Assembly: GCF_000266945.1 (NCBI RefSeq)
Contig: NC_018025.1
Coordinates: 1,984,001-2,048,000, forward strand
Source: Desulfomonile tiedjei DSM 6799
Lineage (GTDB): Bacteria; Desulfobacterota; Desulfomonilia; Desulfomonilales; Desulfomonilaceae
Length of the DNA stretch: 64,000 bases
Reading direction: 5' to 3'
Under the pieces are notes generated by a model that was not told the DNA's origin, made no database searches, and worked only from the letters and a program-made list of their open reading frames with translations. This document shows positions 43,286-52,540 of this stretch, piece by piece (position 1 is the stretch's first letter; each line of letters begins with the position of its first letter). Both the position numbers and the translations under genes were made by a program.

Positions 43286-45901
43286 TCAACTCTGCACGAA
43301 AATCCTCGTGACCCGCGGGGAAATCTTACATGCTATTTCATAGTTAATGGTGTTACCGTTCGCAGCGATATCGTCCGGGAGAATCTCTTCGTCCCCCTGT
43401 TTGCCTATGAGCACCACTTCATCGCCGACCCGTGCCTCGGGGATCTCAGTGACATCTATCATGATAGTGTCCATGCAGACGGTACCCACTACAGGGGCTC
43501 TCTTTCCATGTACGAGGACCTCTCCTACATTGGACTGAAAGCGTGGGTATCCATCGTTGTACCCGACATGCAACGTAGCTATGCGGCAATTCCGGCTTGT
43601 GACATATCGTCGATTGTAAGAGATGCATCGGCCCGGAGGGTGTTCCTTCAATTGAGCAATCTTGGTGGTAAACGCGATTACCTGTTCCAGTTGAATGTAT
43701 GATTTGACAGCCTCAGACGGATACATGCCGTAAATGGCCAAACCGGGCCGAACCATTGTGTAATGCGTCTGGGGAAATCGTACGAGAGCAGAGGTATTCG
43801 CTGCGTGAATATACCTGAATGAATGCCCGCGTTGCTTCAGTTCGGAAAGCAAAGCTTCAAATGCGGTAATCTGCTGGAGTGTATAATCGTCGCTGGCTGG
43901 ATCGTCTGCAGAGGAAAAGTGAGTCATGATACCTTCAACTGCCAGATTCCGGAAACAAAGGACCTGCTCGATAAAAGGAACCGCATCTTCAACCCAGATT
44001 CCGGAACGTCCCATGCCGGTATCGATTTTCACGTGGACCGGTATTTTCCTGCGGCCGGTAGCTGCACGATCGAGCGCTGCCGCGGTCTCCAGGGATGCAA
44101 CCACACATGAAAGATCGTGTTTTATGATTTTGTCCACTTCCTCGGGCAGCACGTTGAAAACCAGAATCGGGGCATCGATCCGATTTTCGCGTAACGTTGT
44201 GCCTTCATCAGGAAAGGCAACGGCAAGATAATTTGCTCCGTTTTCCAGAGCCACTCTGGATGTCCTGATGGAATCGTTGCCATAGCCGAAACTCTTTACT
44301 ACAGACATTATGGCGACGTCTTCACCCACAATGCCCCGTATCTTCTTCACGTTTGCCGCAATGGCATCCAGGTTCACCAACAGGCGGGTTGCACCAATGG
44401 AACCGACAAGCTCCTTTGCGATACGTTCCAGCCGAAACCAGCGCGAACCTTTGAAAAGCACCACATCACCGCGGTTCATGATCTTCTCAAGTTCCAAAGC
44501 CGCTTCTTTGTGGCTGCGAGTATGAGTGATTCTCTTGGGATTCATGCCTTCCGTGGCAGCGGCATGACCGATTATTGCCGCGTTTTCTCCCACCGTAATT
44601 AGTTGATCCACCTGACTGCGTACCACTTCTTTGCCCACAGCAAGGTGCTCTTCTCTGCTGTGGAGACCGAGATCGAGCATTTCACTGAGTATAGCTATCT
44701 TGCGGCGGCCTTTACCGACCTTTGCCAGGACGTCCAGAGCGCCTTTGACGGACACAGGGTCCGAATTGTACGTGTCATTGATGAGAGTCACCCCGGTCAC
44801 GGTAGTGTGCATCTCGAGCCGCATCGGGGATGGTCGGAAATCCTTTAATCCCTCTGCAATGGCTTCAGGAGAAGCTCCCAGGAGTGTGGCGGCTGCAGAC
44901 GCGGCAAGAGCATTCAGCACGTTGAATCTTCCCGCCACGGGCAACATGATCTGCTGCGCATTGCCGAAAATCTGCATAATGAACTGATGCCCTCTGTCCG
45001 GGATAGAAGTGATATTCTCCGCCCTTACGTCCGCTTGCGGGGACATACCGAATGTGACCACCCGAGCTTTACTGTCCTGCGCGAGCTCCATGCTCAAAGG
45101 ATCGTCTGCATTCAGCACGAGAAAGGAATCTTCCTTGAGATTCTTGAATAATCTCCGCTTTTCCGCGATCGTATTCTCAAGAGTCCCCAGACCGCCGATA
45201 TGCGCTTTGCTGATGATTGTCAGAATTCCATGGTCCGGACGGATCATCCGTTCCAGCCGGTCCATTTCCCCAGGTAGACTAATTCCTGCCTCAATGATCG
45301 CCACCTGGTGTTCCGGTCGCATCCCGAGCAATCCCAGAGCTGCACCTATCTGCGTATTATACGAAAGGGGAGACCTGTAGGTTTTTCGCTCAAGGCAGAG
45401 TATAGAAGCGAGCATTTCCTTGACGAGAGTCTTGCCGTTGCTCCCGGTGATTCCGATAACAGGATATCTGAACCGATTTCGGTATGTGGCCGCAAGGTCC
45501 TGTAATGCCTGCAAAGTGTCCTGCACCTGGATCAGTGTGGCATCAGGCCAGGAGCCGTTTTGAAAGCAATCGTCCCGACTTGCCACAACGGCGCGTGCTC
45601 CGGCAGAAAGAGCATCTTCGACAAAATCGTTTCCATTGAAATGCTCGCCTCTGATTGCCCAGAAGATGAAGTCTTCGCTCATGGGTTTACGAGTATCGAT
45701 GGATATGCCGGAAATCGGGCCGGCAAGCGGTCCTTGAACTCGAATCGGCTTAAGAATCCCTATTAATTCACTCAGATCCAAAAAACCCGTGTTGGCAATT
45801 CCCTGTTTCTCGACGCTATTGGATCGGGCACACGCGGAGACCGGATCGACACACTCAGCGTCTGCGATAGGCGTCGAATTCTTGGTGGTTTCTGAAATCA
45901 T
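43286..45901 (-). CDS. murF-alr: Bifunctional UDP-N-acetylmuramoyl-tripeptide:D-Ala-D-Ala ligase / alanine racemase
   Basis: 871-residue fusion. The MurF half (about 1-475) has ISIDTRKPMSEDFIFWAIRG, the ATP loop GITGSNGKTLVKEMLASIL, NDTYNSDPVSVKGALDVL and HTRSHKEAALEL. The racemase half (about 500-871) has the PLP Lys in VMSVVKSFGYGND-like IMSVVKSFGYG, HVKIDTGMGRSGI, catalytic-type Tyr in SYNRRY, GYNDGYPR and GTVCMDTIMIDVTE. It would both make D-alanine and attach D-Ala-D-Ala to the peptidoglycan precursor. Such fusions are best known in Bacteroidetes. ATG 45901 is preferred over the longer frame to 45979. No other mur gene is adjacent. Confidence 0.93.
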   Translation of the reverse strand: MISETTKNSTPIADAECVDPVSACARSNSVEKQGIANTGFLDLSELIGILKPIRVQGPLAGPISGISIDTRKPMSEDFIFWAIRGEHFNGNDFVEDALSAGARAVVASRDDCFQNGSWPDATLIQVQDTLQALQDLAATYRNRFRYPVIGITGSNGKTLVKEMLASILCLERKTYRSPLSYNTQIGAALGLLGMRPEHQVAIIEAGISLPGEMDRLERMIRPDHGILTIISKAHIGGLGTLENTIAEKRRLFKNLKEDSFLVLNADDPLSMELAQDSKARVVTFGMSPQADVRAENITSIPDRGHQFIMQIFGNAQQIMLPVAGRFNVLNALAASAAATLLGASPEAIAEGLKDFRPSPMRLEMHTTVTGVTLINDTYNSDPVSVKGALDVLAKVGKGRRKIAILSEMLDLGLHSREEHLAVGKEVVRSQVDQLITVGENAAIIGHAAATEGMNPKRITHTRSHKEAALELEKIMNRGDVVLFKGSRWFRLERIAKELVGSIGATRLLVNLDAIAANVKKIRGIVGEDVAIMSVVKSFGYGNDSIRTSRVALENGANYLAVAFPDEGTTLRENRIDAPILVFNVLPEEVDKIIKHDLSCVVASLETAAALDRAATGRRKIPVHVKIDTGMGRSGIWVEDAVPFIEQVLCFRNLAVEGIMTHFSSADDPASDDYTLQQITAFEALLSELKQRGHSFRYIHAANTSALVRFPQTHYTMVRPGLAIYGMYPSEAVKSYIQLEQVIAFTTKIAQLKEHPPGRCISYNRRYVTSRNCRIATLHVGYNDGYPRFQSNVGEVLVHGKRAPVVGTVCMDTIMIDVTEIPEARVGDEVVLIGKQGDEEILPDDIAANGNTINYEIACKISPRVTRIFVQS

Positions 45902-46075
45902 GATCGAAATTATCCCCTCAAATCTTCCACCGCTGAAAAACAGTGAAAAAGAAGCGTTATGATGAATGTACAGACACAAGCCGCTCCTACGGGCAAGCCC
46001 TTACCATACTGCGGCTGAAAACACAATGTCGGCAGTTCCCGTCCAGCCAGAGCGACTGGAAAATACAGTGATTAT

Positions 46076-46140
46076 GTAGGGGCAACCCTCGTGGTTTCCC
46101 CAATGTGGTTATCCAGGGCACCCACAAGGGGCGCGCCTAC
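46076..46140. repeat. GTAGGGGC palindromic repeat
   Basis: GTAGGGGCAACCCTCGTGG...GGGGCGCGCCTAC, close to 43186-43251. It fills much of the gap between murF-alr and the channel gene; 46141-46355 has nothing else supported. Confidence 0.75.
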
Positions 46141-46355
46141 CAGCCAGATGCACCTTTTAGCCGTTATGCTCTCACCGATGCCACGAGTAGTCAAATGTGT
46201 CGACCAATTCGAGTCATTCTTGTCTAAGCAATAGAGACGAAGCGTTCTTTTTTGAAGAGCTGCACAAATGTTGCATTTGCGGCTTTGGTAAAGAGTGGCG
46301 ACAAATGCCAACTCTTTCTCAATGCTTGTAACTTTTTTCGATGAGAGAATCCAGA

Positions 46356-46940
46356 ATGACCAAGACTCGAATGGAAGCATTCAGCGATGGAGTGATTGCC
46401 ATTCTCATCACGATCATGGTGCTGGAGTTGAAAGCACCGCTCACGCACGATTGGTTTGCGTTGATCCCTCTCATCCCGGTATTTCTGAGTTATCTCATGA
46501 GCTTTATGTATCTCGGGATCTATTGGAATAATCACCATCATTTACTTCAAGCTGTTAAGCATGTGGACGGCCGAATTCTGTGGGCAAATCTGCATCTCCT
46601 TTTTTGGCTGTCCCTCATTCCGTTCGTGACGGCTTGGATGGGTGAAACTCACTTTGCTGCTCGGCCGGTAGCCCTTTACGGACTGGTGTTGCTCTTGGCA
46701 GCGGTTGCGTACTATATCTTGAGCCGCTCTCTGATCGTTTTGCACGGACGAGATTCCGTTCTGGCAGGAGCCATTGGTCGAGATTTAAAGGGCAAAGCGT
46801 CAATCGCAATTTACGGGATGGGAATTGCCCTCTCCAGTGTGAACTCGTGGTTGGCCTGTGCGCTGTACGTGTTGGTGGCAGTGATGTGGTTGATACCCGA
46901 CCGGCGGATCGAAAAAACGTTAGTTCGTCTGGGATCGTGA
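46356..46940 (+). CDS. TMEM175-family (DUF1211) potassium channel-like protein
   Basis: 194 residues from ATG 46356 (GAGAGA upstream; the frame opens at 46341). The signature RMEAFSDGVIAILITIMVLEL contains the FSD motif of the first pore helix of TMEM175 proteins. Six hydrophobic segments fill the chain, which equals one repeat of the bacterial type that assembles as a tetramer with an Ile/Leu pore constriction. It probably conducts K+ across the inner membrane. It stands alone on the strand; an FMN reductase gene follows 76 bases later. Confidence 0.9.
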   Translation: MTKTRMEAFSDGVIAILITIMVLELKAPLTHDWFALIPLIPVFLSYLMSFMYLGIYWNNHHHLLQAVKHVDGRILWANLHLLFWLSLIPFVTAWMGETHFAARPVALYGLVLLLAAVAYYILSRSLIVLHGRDSVLAGAIGRDLKGKASIAIYGMGIALSSVNSWLACALYVLVAVMWLIPDRRIEKTLVRLGS

Positions 46941-47016
46941 CATGCGACAATATCTGAAACTTGTTACGAGAGGGATTCTCGAGTTCTAATTTCAGGAATC
47001 CAAGAGAGGAATACAA

Positions 47017-47571
47017 ATGGAAGTAGTGAAAATACTCGGTTTTGCAGGAAGCTTGCGAAAAGCTTCCTACAACAGATCTCTTTTGCGAGCGGCTCAAGAA
47101 CTTGTTCCCATCGATGCCGAACTTGAAATTTTCGACCTCGATGGGATCCCTGTCTTTAACCAAGACCTGGAGGATCACCCCACCGAAACGGTGAGATTGT
47201 TTAAGGCGAAGATTAAAGCAGCCGATGCTGTTCTTATTGCGACGCCGGAATACAACTACTCAATTCCGGGTGTTCTGAAGAACGCCATCGACTGTGCTTC
47301 CAGACCGTTCGGAGACAATGCATTCGAACATAAGCCTATCGCGATCATGGGAGCTTCAATTGGGATGGCCGGGACCGCCAGAGCCCAGTATCACTTGCGG
47401 CAATCTTTTGTCTTCTTGTCTTGTTTTGCTCTGAATCAGCCAGAGGTTATGGTTCCCTACGTTCATGAGAAGGTTGACAAGAACGGCAATTTGACTGATG
47501 AGAAGACTCTGAACAGGATAAAAGAATTGCTGGAGAGCCTGGTGACCTGGACAAGGAAACTGAGAAGCTAG
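47017..47571 (+). CDS. NADPH-dependent FMN reductase
   Basis: 184-residue flavodoxin-like reductase. The FMN phosphate loop is GFAGSLRKASYNRSL (about 8-22); PEYNYSIPGVLKNAID (about 78-93) contacts the flavin ring. It resembles bacterial quinone/chromate/azo reductases (ChrR, AzoR1 type). The reaction is NAD(P)H-dependent two-electron reduction of flavin or quinones. AGAGAGGAATACAA precedes the start. It may be co-transcribed with the channel gene. Confidence 0.92.
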   Translation: MEVVKILGFAGSLRKASYNRSLLRAAQELVPIDAELEIFDLDGIPVFNQDLEDHPTETVRLFKAKIKAADAVLIATPEYNYSIPGVLKNAIDCASRPFGDNAFEHKPIAIMGASIGMAGTARAQYHLRQSFVFLSCFALNQPEVMVPYVHEKVDKNGNLTDEKTLNRIKELLESLVTWTRKLRS

Positions 47572-47848
47572 CTGGCAAACGCGAATCGGGCTGTGAATGG
47601 GGCAAAACTCATTATTTTAAGTTCTGCCGATGCGTCTCACATTAGCATACCTTGATATTGCCCTCATTCCTTCGCTCCAACAGTTGAATAGAGGCTGGTT
47701 TTGCTCTTATTAAGCCGTCCATCCGACCTGCTGCTCATTTCCTTGTGCAAGCTTCGGTCGGCCGATCGTGAGCGTCAGCTTGCCGAGCCCGTCATTGAAC
47801 CTAAACGGTGCTCGTAGTCACGATCGTCCGCCTGCGTCCGAGTGTCCG

Positions 47849-49462
47849 TCACCTCACCAACTCAATCTCGCTCGGACGCCATTCCTTCGTGAAGAATGGT
47901 TCAAGTGGGCTGTAGAGGCGCAGGATCGTGAACCAACCTTTCCCGGGCATCGTCTGGATCCAGTTGCCCCGCTTGACTCCGTCGGGTTGTTTCGGGCCGA
48001 AGTAAACCGTCGTGGAGCCGTCGGCGTCGGGCTCGGCTGCGGGCGACGGATAGCTCTGGCTGCCCGCGCGCGGATATTTTTGAGGCGTCTGCAGCATCGA
48101 GCGCGTCTGATTGTCGTAGAGGGTGAAAGACCAGAACCTGGCGGCGGGGATGCCCTTGGGCAGCGTTACCTTGTAGGACTTAGCGCCGTCGAAGAGATTG
48201 CCCTTTGAGTCGAGGAAGCTCATCAGATACTGCGAGCCGATGCCAGGGAGCCGCATGATCATGGCTGGCGAGTCGAACGTGTAGGCGTAGTAGAACGCCG
48301 TCCGCGAATCGAGCGTCCGCGCTCCGGTCCGCGGAAACGGCTTGAACATGCCACCCTCGAAGAGCGGTGGTGGCGTCTCAAAGGTGTAGCCGCCCTGCCA
48401 CAGCATAGTGCCCCACTGGGAGTTGGGATAGTAAGCCCAGTCGGGATGCGCCATGCCGTACCGGAAGTTAAGCGCACGCCCGGCCGCATTTCCCACCGCG
48501 GCCGCGTCTGTCAGGATCTTCTTAATCCGCTCGTCCGGGTTGAATTCCTTGCCTTTCACGATTCCGACGGCTTCCAATTGCCCGGCGAGTTCTACATCGT
48601 AGCTGTCCCTCGGTTCCTGCTGGACATTCTCGTTGATTATCTCGAAAAACGAGTAGTCACTGGGCGGGATCGTGTTGAACGATTTCCCGCTGGCCTCGAC
48701 GAACTTGGTCTCGGGAACCGCCGGATCTTTGGCGAGGCGGACCTTGCCCGTGACCGCCGTGGCGATGCTCGTGCCGTAGCCGCCCGGCGTGTAGGGGTAG
48801 ATCTTCATCGACCTCTTGATCAGGTCCACGGTCGGCTTCGGGTCGTTGTCCGTGAGGAAAGCGCGGGCCCCGTAGATCACCCGATTGGTTCTGGAACGCG
48901 CGACGAAGAAGCCGCCGTCGGGAAGCGGCCCGTCATAATCCGTGGGCACGATCAAGTACTTTCCACCCTTACCCCGATCCGGGCCGGGAAAGCCGATGTC
49001 GATCACCCATGTGAACCACATATCGTTGATAGTGCCAAGCCCCATCGGCGGCTGCTCGATCACCATAGGACCCTTCGTCAGGTCGATCGCGGCCACGTAG
49101 TAGATGGTGTCGGCGTTGCCCGTCAGGAAAAGCGAGCTCGAATCCATCAGCTCGGAGAAGATGACGACGGTGTTGTCCTCGGCGCCGATGCTCTGGAAAC
49201 CCTTCCGGATCGCATAAGCGGACGCGCCGCGGAAACTGTTGTTGTACGCTGTGAGAGCTGCCGTGAAGGCCAGGATGTCATACGCCATCTCGGCAGTTTC
49301 CACGCTTGGCGCGCCGTCCTTGAATTCGAGCGCCCCGATACGGGTCTGGATTTTATTGGACGTCGAAAGGGATTTCAACGTCTCGCTGGAAACCTGAGCC
49401 AGTGCCGGGAAGCTGGCGGTTGCGAGCACAAGCGAGACTACGACAAGATACGATCTGTTCAT
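47849..49462 (-). CDS. Secreted DUF1254/DUF1214 domain protein
   Basis: 537 residues with a signal peptide (SYLVVVSLVLATASFPALA, cleavage near ALAQ). The DUF1254 domain lies at about 50-190 (VVIFSELMDSSSLFLTGNADT, PMVIEQPPMGLGTINDMW) and DUF1214 at about 400-525 (PAARFWSFTLYDNQTRSML, ADGSTTVYFGPKQPDGVKRG NWIQTMPGKGWF). Such proteins occur in many Proteobacteria, and their function is unknown. The gene is clearly richer in G+C than its neighbours and is followed upstream by a broken copy of its 3' end, both signs of recent acquisition. GAGAGA precedes the ATG. Confidence 0.88.
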   Translation of the reverse strand: MNRSYLVVVSLVLATASFPALAQVSSETLKSLSTSNKIQTRIGALEFKDGAPSVETAEMAYDILAFTAALTAYNNSFRGASAYAIRKGFQSIGAEDNTVVIFSELMDSSSLFLTGNADTIYYVAAIDLTKGPMVIEQPPMGLGTINDMWFTWVIDIGFPGPDRGKGGKYLIVPTDYDGPLPDGGFFVARSRTNRVIYGARAFLTDNDPKPTVDLIKRSMKIYPYTPGGYGTSIATAVTGKVRLAKDPAVPETKFVEASGKSFNTIPPSDYSFFEIINENVQQEPRDSYDVELAGQLEAVGIVKGKEFNPDERIKKILTDAAAVGNAAGRALNFRYGMAHPDWAYYPNSQWGTMLWQGGYTFETPPPLFEGGMFKPFPRTGARTLDSRTAFYYAYTFDSPAMIMRLPGIGSQYLMSFLDSKGNLFDGAKSYKVTLPKGIPAARFWSFTLYDNQTRSMLQTPQKYPRAGSQSYPSPAAEPDADGSTTVYFGPKQPDGVKRGNWIQTMPGKGWFTILRLYSPLEPFFTKEWRPSEIELVR

Positions 49463-49486
49463 GATTCTCTCTCCTCGGTACTCAGT

Positions 49487-49855
49487 CTATTTCACAAGCT
49501 CGGTCTCACTCGGTCGCCACTCCTTACTGAAGAATGGCTCGAGCGGGCTGTAGAGGCGCAGGATCACCCACCAGCTTTTGCCAGGCATGGTCTGAATCCA
49601 GTTGCCGCGCTTGACTCCGTTGGGTTGTTTTGGGCCGAAGTAAACCCTCGTCGAACCGTCGGCGTTCGGTTCTGCCGCCGGCGAGGGATAGCTCGGGCTA
49701 ACCGTGCGCGGATAGCGTTGCGGCGTGTCGAGCATTGAGCGCGTGATGGTGTCGTAGACAGTGAACGATCAGAAGTTCGCCTCTGGAATGCCTTTGGGCA
49801 GCGTCACCTTGTAGGTCTTGGCACAGTCCAAGTAGTTTTTGTCGGTGTCCAGAGC
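49487..49855 (-). pseudogene. Truncated DUF1214 protein gene with internal stop
   Basis: About 120 codons nearly identical in type to the C-terminal end of the protein at 47849-49462 (YPSPAAEPNADGSTRVYFGP, QPNGVKRGNWIQTMPGK). Upstream of Met at 49735 the homology continues (TYKVTLPKGIPEANF) but is broken by TGA at 49769-49771, where the intact copy has the Trp of FWSF. The 5' end is missing beyond about 49855. It ends 24 bases before the start of the intact gene, so a tandem duplication or a decayed paralogue is likely. Confidence 0.85.
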
Positions 49856-50205
49856 CTCTTACAAAATATACATTGTATACCTTGCGTGGTTCCTCTCTCT
49901 TTTCGGATCAATTTCGATAATCCTGTCTACGCGCCAGCGAAGTCGCTGGTCGCGCCCGGACAGGCGGTCCACGTGGTTCACCATCAATTCTGCTGTTGCT
50001 AGCCGATCTCGTTATTCCGCGTGGCAGCTACAATCTTCTTGACACGCTCTGTTCTCGCATCCATAATTCGCTTCTCCTTGCAGACAGCATATGAAACCTC
50101 AATATTGTTTGTGTAGTCTCCACGTCATTTCGTTCGATTCTATTTCGTTCGACTCTAAATAATATATATTTCGATCTGATGCATGGTGCAAAGAATGAGA
50201 CGAAT
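49856..50205. other. Intergenic region with a short orphan frame
   Basis: Contains a 21-codon minus frame (49999-50064, MDARTERVKKIV...) preceded by AAGGAG, perhaps the remnant of a gene start, and a tandem pair of TTTCGTTCGA motifs near 50128 and 50144. Base composition drops from G+C-rich to A+T-rich across the region, which marks the edge of the G+C-rich island. Confidence 0.35.
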
Positions 50206-50508
50206 ATGAACACCTTCGATCCGGAAGAGCCCATACAAATTCCCATAGATGGAGTGCTGGATCTCCACACTTTTTCCCCCAAAGAATTGCCGGCTCTTCT
50301 GGACGACTATATCGAAGCGTGCCTCCAGGAGGGAATTCGTGAACTGAGAATTATTCACGGAAAAGGGAAGGGCATACTTCGGGATCGTGTGCGCAGCCTG
50401 TTGTCGAAACATACAAGCGTGGAATCCTGGTCAGAAGCTCCACTGGACGCGGGCGGTTGGGGAGCCACACTGGTCCGTCTCCGGTATACCGGTGTGGAAG
50501 GAAAATAA
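50206..50508 (+). CDS. Smr-domain protein
   Basis: 100 residues from ATG 50206. It consists almost entirely of a small MutS-related (Smr) domain: VLDLHTFSPKELPALLDDYI (LDLH motif), IIHGKGKGILRDRVRSLL (HGKGxG motif) and a final strand GGWGATLVRL. Smr domains are nicking or RNA-cleaving endonucleases; stand-alone copies act in recombination control or ribosome-rescue. The open frame begins at 50179, but the shorter form has a better N-terminus. A small membrane protein gene follows 78 bases later. Confidence 0.88.
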   Translation: MNTFDPEEPIQIPIDGVLDLHTFSPKELPALLDDYIEACLQEGIRELRIIHGKGKGILRDRVRSLLSKHTSVESWSEAPLDAGGWGATLVRLRYTGVEGK

Positions 50509-50586
50509 GGTTTTTCGCTGCATGGGATAACGTTGCTTGCGATCATTGAACAAAACGATCAATGATTCCTTTATCCAAATGATGAG

Positions 50587-50907
50587 ATGCCAAAGATGAA
50601 AGTCCGGCGAGCGCCAATAATGTTCTTCGTATTCGCTCTATGTGCGGTCGCTGCTTTGGCGATCTTGTTCTCCATCTTTCCGGATCATGCAGCTTCAGTG
50701 GGATGGCTGATATACGGAATGGGAAGCATGCTTATCTTTTTAGTTTTGCTCAGAAGATACCGTGCTGAAGGAACGAAGACCCCGAACGCAAAGATACACT
50801 CGTCGGAACCCGTCGGTGCCAACCGGAAAGAACTGGATGGAATCGGATCGCGAATTCGAAACCTGAAACGAGAGAAGAGAGAGAAGCGGGAACATGAGCG
50901 GCAATAG
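50587..50907 (+). CDS. Small membrane protein of unknown function
   Basis: 106 residues with two transmembrane helices (about 12-30, FFVFALCAVAALAILFSI, and about 38-56, GWLIYGMGSMLIFLVLL) and a highly basic C-terminal helix (SRIRNLKREKREKREHERQ), probably cytoplasmic. No family recognised. The ATG at 50587 is followed by a second one three codons later. It follows the Smr gene in the same direction. Confidence 0.6.
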   Translation: MPKMKVRRAPIMFFVFALCAVAALAILFSIFPDHAASVGWLIYGMGSMLIFLVLLRRYRAEGTKTPNAKIHSSEPVGANRKELDGIGSRIRNLKREKREKREHERQ

Positions 50908-51000
50908 CCTGTATCAGGAAGTCAATGGAGGTCATGAGAAAAATTCCTCCGATTTTCTTCTCAACGCATTTTCGAGAGAAGCATCAAACCGATAGTCTCT

Positions 51001-51327
51001 TCACTCTCCCTTCTGGAGCGCTTGGGCCACCTTCTGCTCGAGAGATTCCAGAAGCTCCAATTCTCGGCCGTATCTGTTCCCGATTTCCAGGATGGATTCG
51101 ATCCATTCTCGAATTACCTTGCCTTCGGTCGTTACGTACGTGATGCGGGTATCCATCATGCGGGTTAGGGTGCCCATAATATCCAGGAGCAGATCGAGTT
51201 TGTGGCAATCGGATTCCATGTTAACCAATGGCGTATGCAATTCCTGACTCCCATACGTGCTCCAGGTCATTTCATCCATAAGAGTTAAAGCAGCTTTTGA
51301 GAGAACGTGGATGGCTCGGAAATCCAT
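51001..51327 (-). CDS. Small helical protein of unknown function
   Basis: 108 residues, predicted all-helical, with no signal or membrane segment: MDFRAIHVLSKAALTLMDEM at the start, ESDCHKLDLLLDIMGTLTRM in the middle and a charged end (GRELELLESLEQKVAQALQK). CACAAGAGGTGTAGAGC precedes the ATG, giving AGAGGTG as ribosome site. I do not recognise it. It is convergent with the small membrane protein gene. Confidence 0.55.
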   Translation of the reverse strand: MDFRAIHVLSKAALTLMDEMTWSTYGSQELHTPLVNMESDCHKLDLLLDIMGTLTRMMDTRITYVTTEGKVIREWIESILEIGNRYGRELELLESLEQKVAQALQKGE

Positions 51328-51354
51328 GCTCTACACCTCTTGTAGTTTGTAATA

Positions 51355-51480
51355 CCGATTCGCTTTTCACAATCCGGGAGGCTGGAGGTATCCTTCGCTC
51401 CGGACGACGCAAAGCCGTCTAATCACTCCGCTCAGAACACCTCAGCATTCGCCATCTTATATGCATAATTGCGAAATGGA
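51355..51480. repeat. 128-bp intergenic repeat, copy 2
   Basis: Uninterrupted copy, from CCGATTCGCTTTTCACAATC to ATGCATAATTGCGAAATGG, in the orientation opposite to 34076-34205. It differs from the copy at 57774-57903 at only a few bases. Confidence 0.85.
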
Positions 51481-51504
51481 ATAACTCTCTCAAGGAAACC
51501 TTTG

Positions 51505-52380
51505 TTACTCCCGTGCTCGTTTCACCAGCAGTTTTGCACAGGTCATGATATTGTCTTCCGTGTACATCGTGAGTTCGTCTTTATAAAACTCCTGGAAGAT
51601 TTCCGCTGCAATTTCATGGTCCGGGCGGGAATCGTTCATAATACGGTTGCGCATCTCTTCAGCTCTCGTACGTGACTGGTGGAATGCTGCCGAAATTTCA
51701 TCTCCCATGAGCGGTCCCTGATGAGCTACGCCCACTATTCTGGGCCGAAGACTTTCCAGACGGTCGAGTCCCTCCACGTATTCGGCATAGCTCGTCAAGA
51801 AGAGCGGGAACACGCCTCGACCGGGGAATCTGAATCCCAGGGAATCCGACAGGATGAGTGCTTCGATTTCAGGGATATGAACGACGATCTTTCCAGGAGA
51901 ATGTCCTTTGATAGAGAGGAAGCGTAACGTTAATCCTCCGAGATCCATTTCGTCACCATCCTGTGCCACAAGAGCATTCTCAAGGGATGGCGGCTCCTGC
52001 ACGGGCGGTCTTCCCGGCGGCAGATCGTGACCTGCTAGAAAATCGCTCATGTGGCGGTCTTCCACAATGAGGTTAGCGATTGCTTTGGGATGCATGAGAA
52101 AGTCCCGAGCACCTTCACCGGTCACTACGAGGGCCTGGGGGTACTTCTGCTGCAGCCCTTCGAGTCCTGTAATATGGTCCGAATGCGGATGGGTCACGAC
52201 CAGAAAGCTCGGGCTCAAGCGCAGAGTATCCAGTTGGGACATGACCGAATCCACAACAGCGGAGACTCCCACCTCAATGAGGGCAATAGCCTGCTCACCC
52301 TTGACCGCATACAAGTTGAAGTAATAATTCCCCACTACCCACAGGCCATCAGTTAATTTTTGCGGAAAGCTGTTGTTCAT
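51505..52380 (-). CDS. Metallo-beta-lactamase fold hydrolase
   Basis: 291 residues from ATG 52380 (the frame opens at 52407). The zinc motif HxHxDH is THPHSDHITGLEGL (about 66-79); further ligands are the His in IKGHSPGKIVVHIP (about 155) and Asp in ALILSDSLGFRFPG. It resembles the glyoxalase-II/quinoprotein-relay group of MBL hydrolases, with a helical C-terminus (ISAAFHQSRTRAEEMRNRIM). Substrate unknown. It is followed at the 3' end by a copy of the 128-bp repeat. Confidence 0.87.
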   Translation of the reverse strand: MNNSFPQKLTDGLWVVGNYYFNLYAVKGEQAIALIEVGVSAVVDSVMSQLDTLRLSPSFLVVTHPHSDHITGLEGLQQKYPQALVVTGEGARDFLMHPKAIANLIVEDRHMSDFLAGHDLPPGRPPVQEPPSLENALVAQDGDEMDLGGLTLRFLSIKGHSPGKIVVHIPEIEALILSDSLGFRFPGRGVFPLFLTSYAEYVEGLDRLESLRPRIVGVAHQGPLMGDEISAAFHQSRTRAEEMRNRIMNDSRPDHEIAAEIFQEFYKDELTMYTEDNIMTCAKLLVKRARE

Positions 52381-52540
52381 GGGATCGTCCGTACGAACTC
52401 TGTGCATTCACCGTGTACTTGGGACATGGATTAACACGCTCGGCTACTGATTGGGCGACCTTTCGGGTCTTGCATCGTAGCGCGACCGAATGCTTACTCG
52501 ATCTTTCTGCTCTTTTGGGGAATCGGAAGTCATCGGTGGT

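Noticed and set aside
48446-49738. 430-codon open frame on the plus strand
   Set aside because: Antisense to the DUF1254/DUF1214 gene; high G+C removes stops in this frame. It runs across the pseudogene boundary, as a real gene would not.
49999-50064. 21-codon frame with AAGGAG upstream
   Set aside because: Too short to judge; mentioned only as a possible remnant of a gene start.
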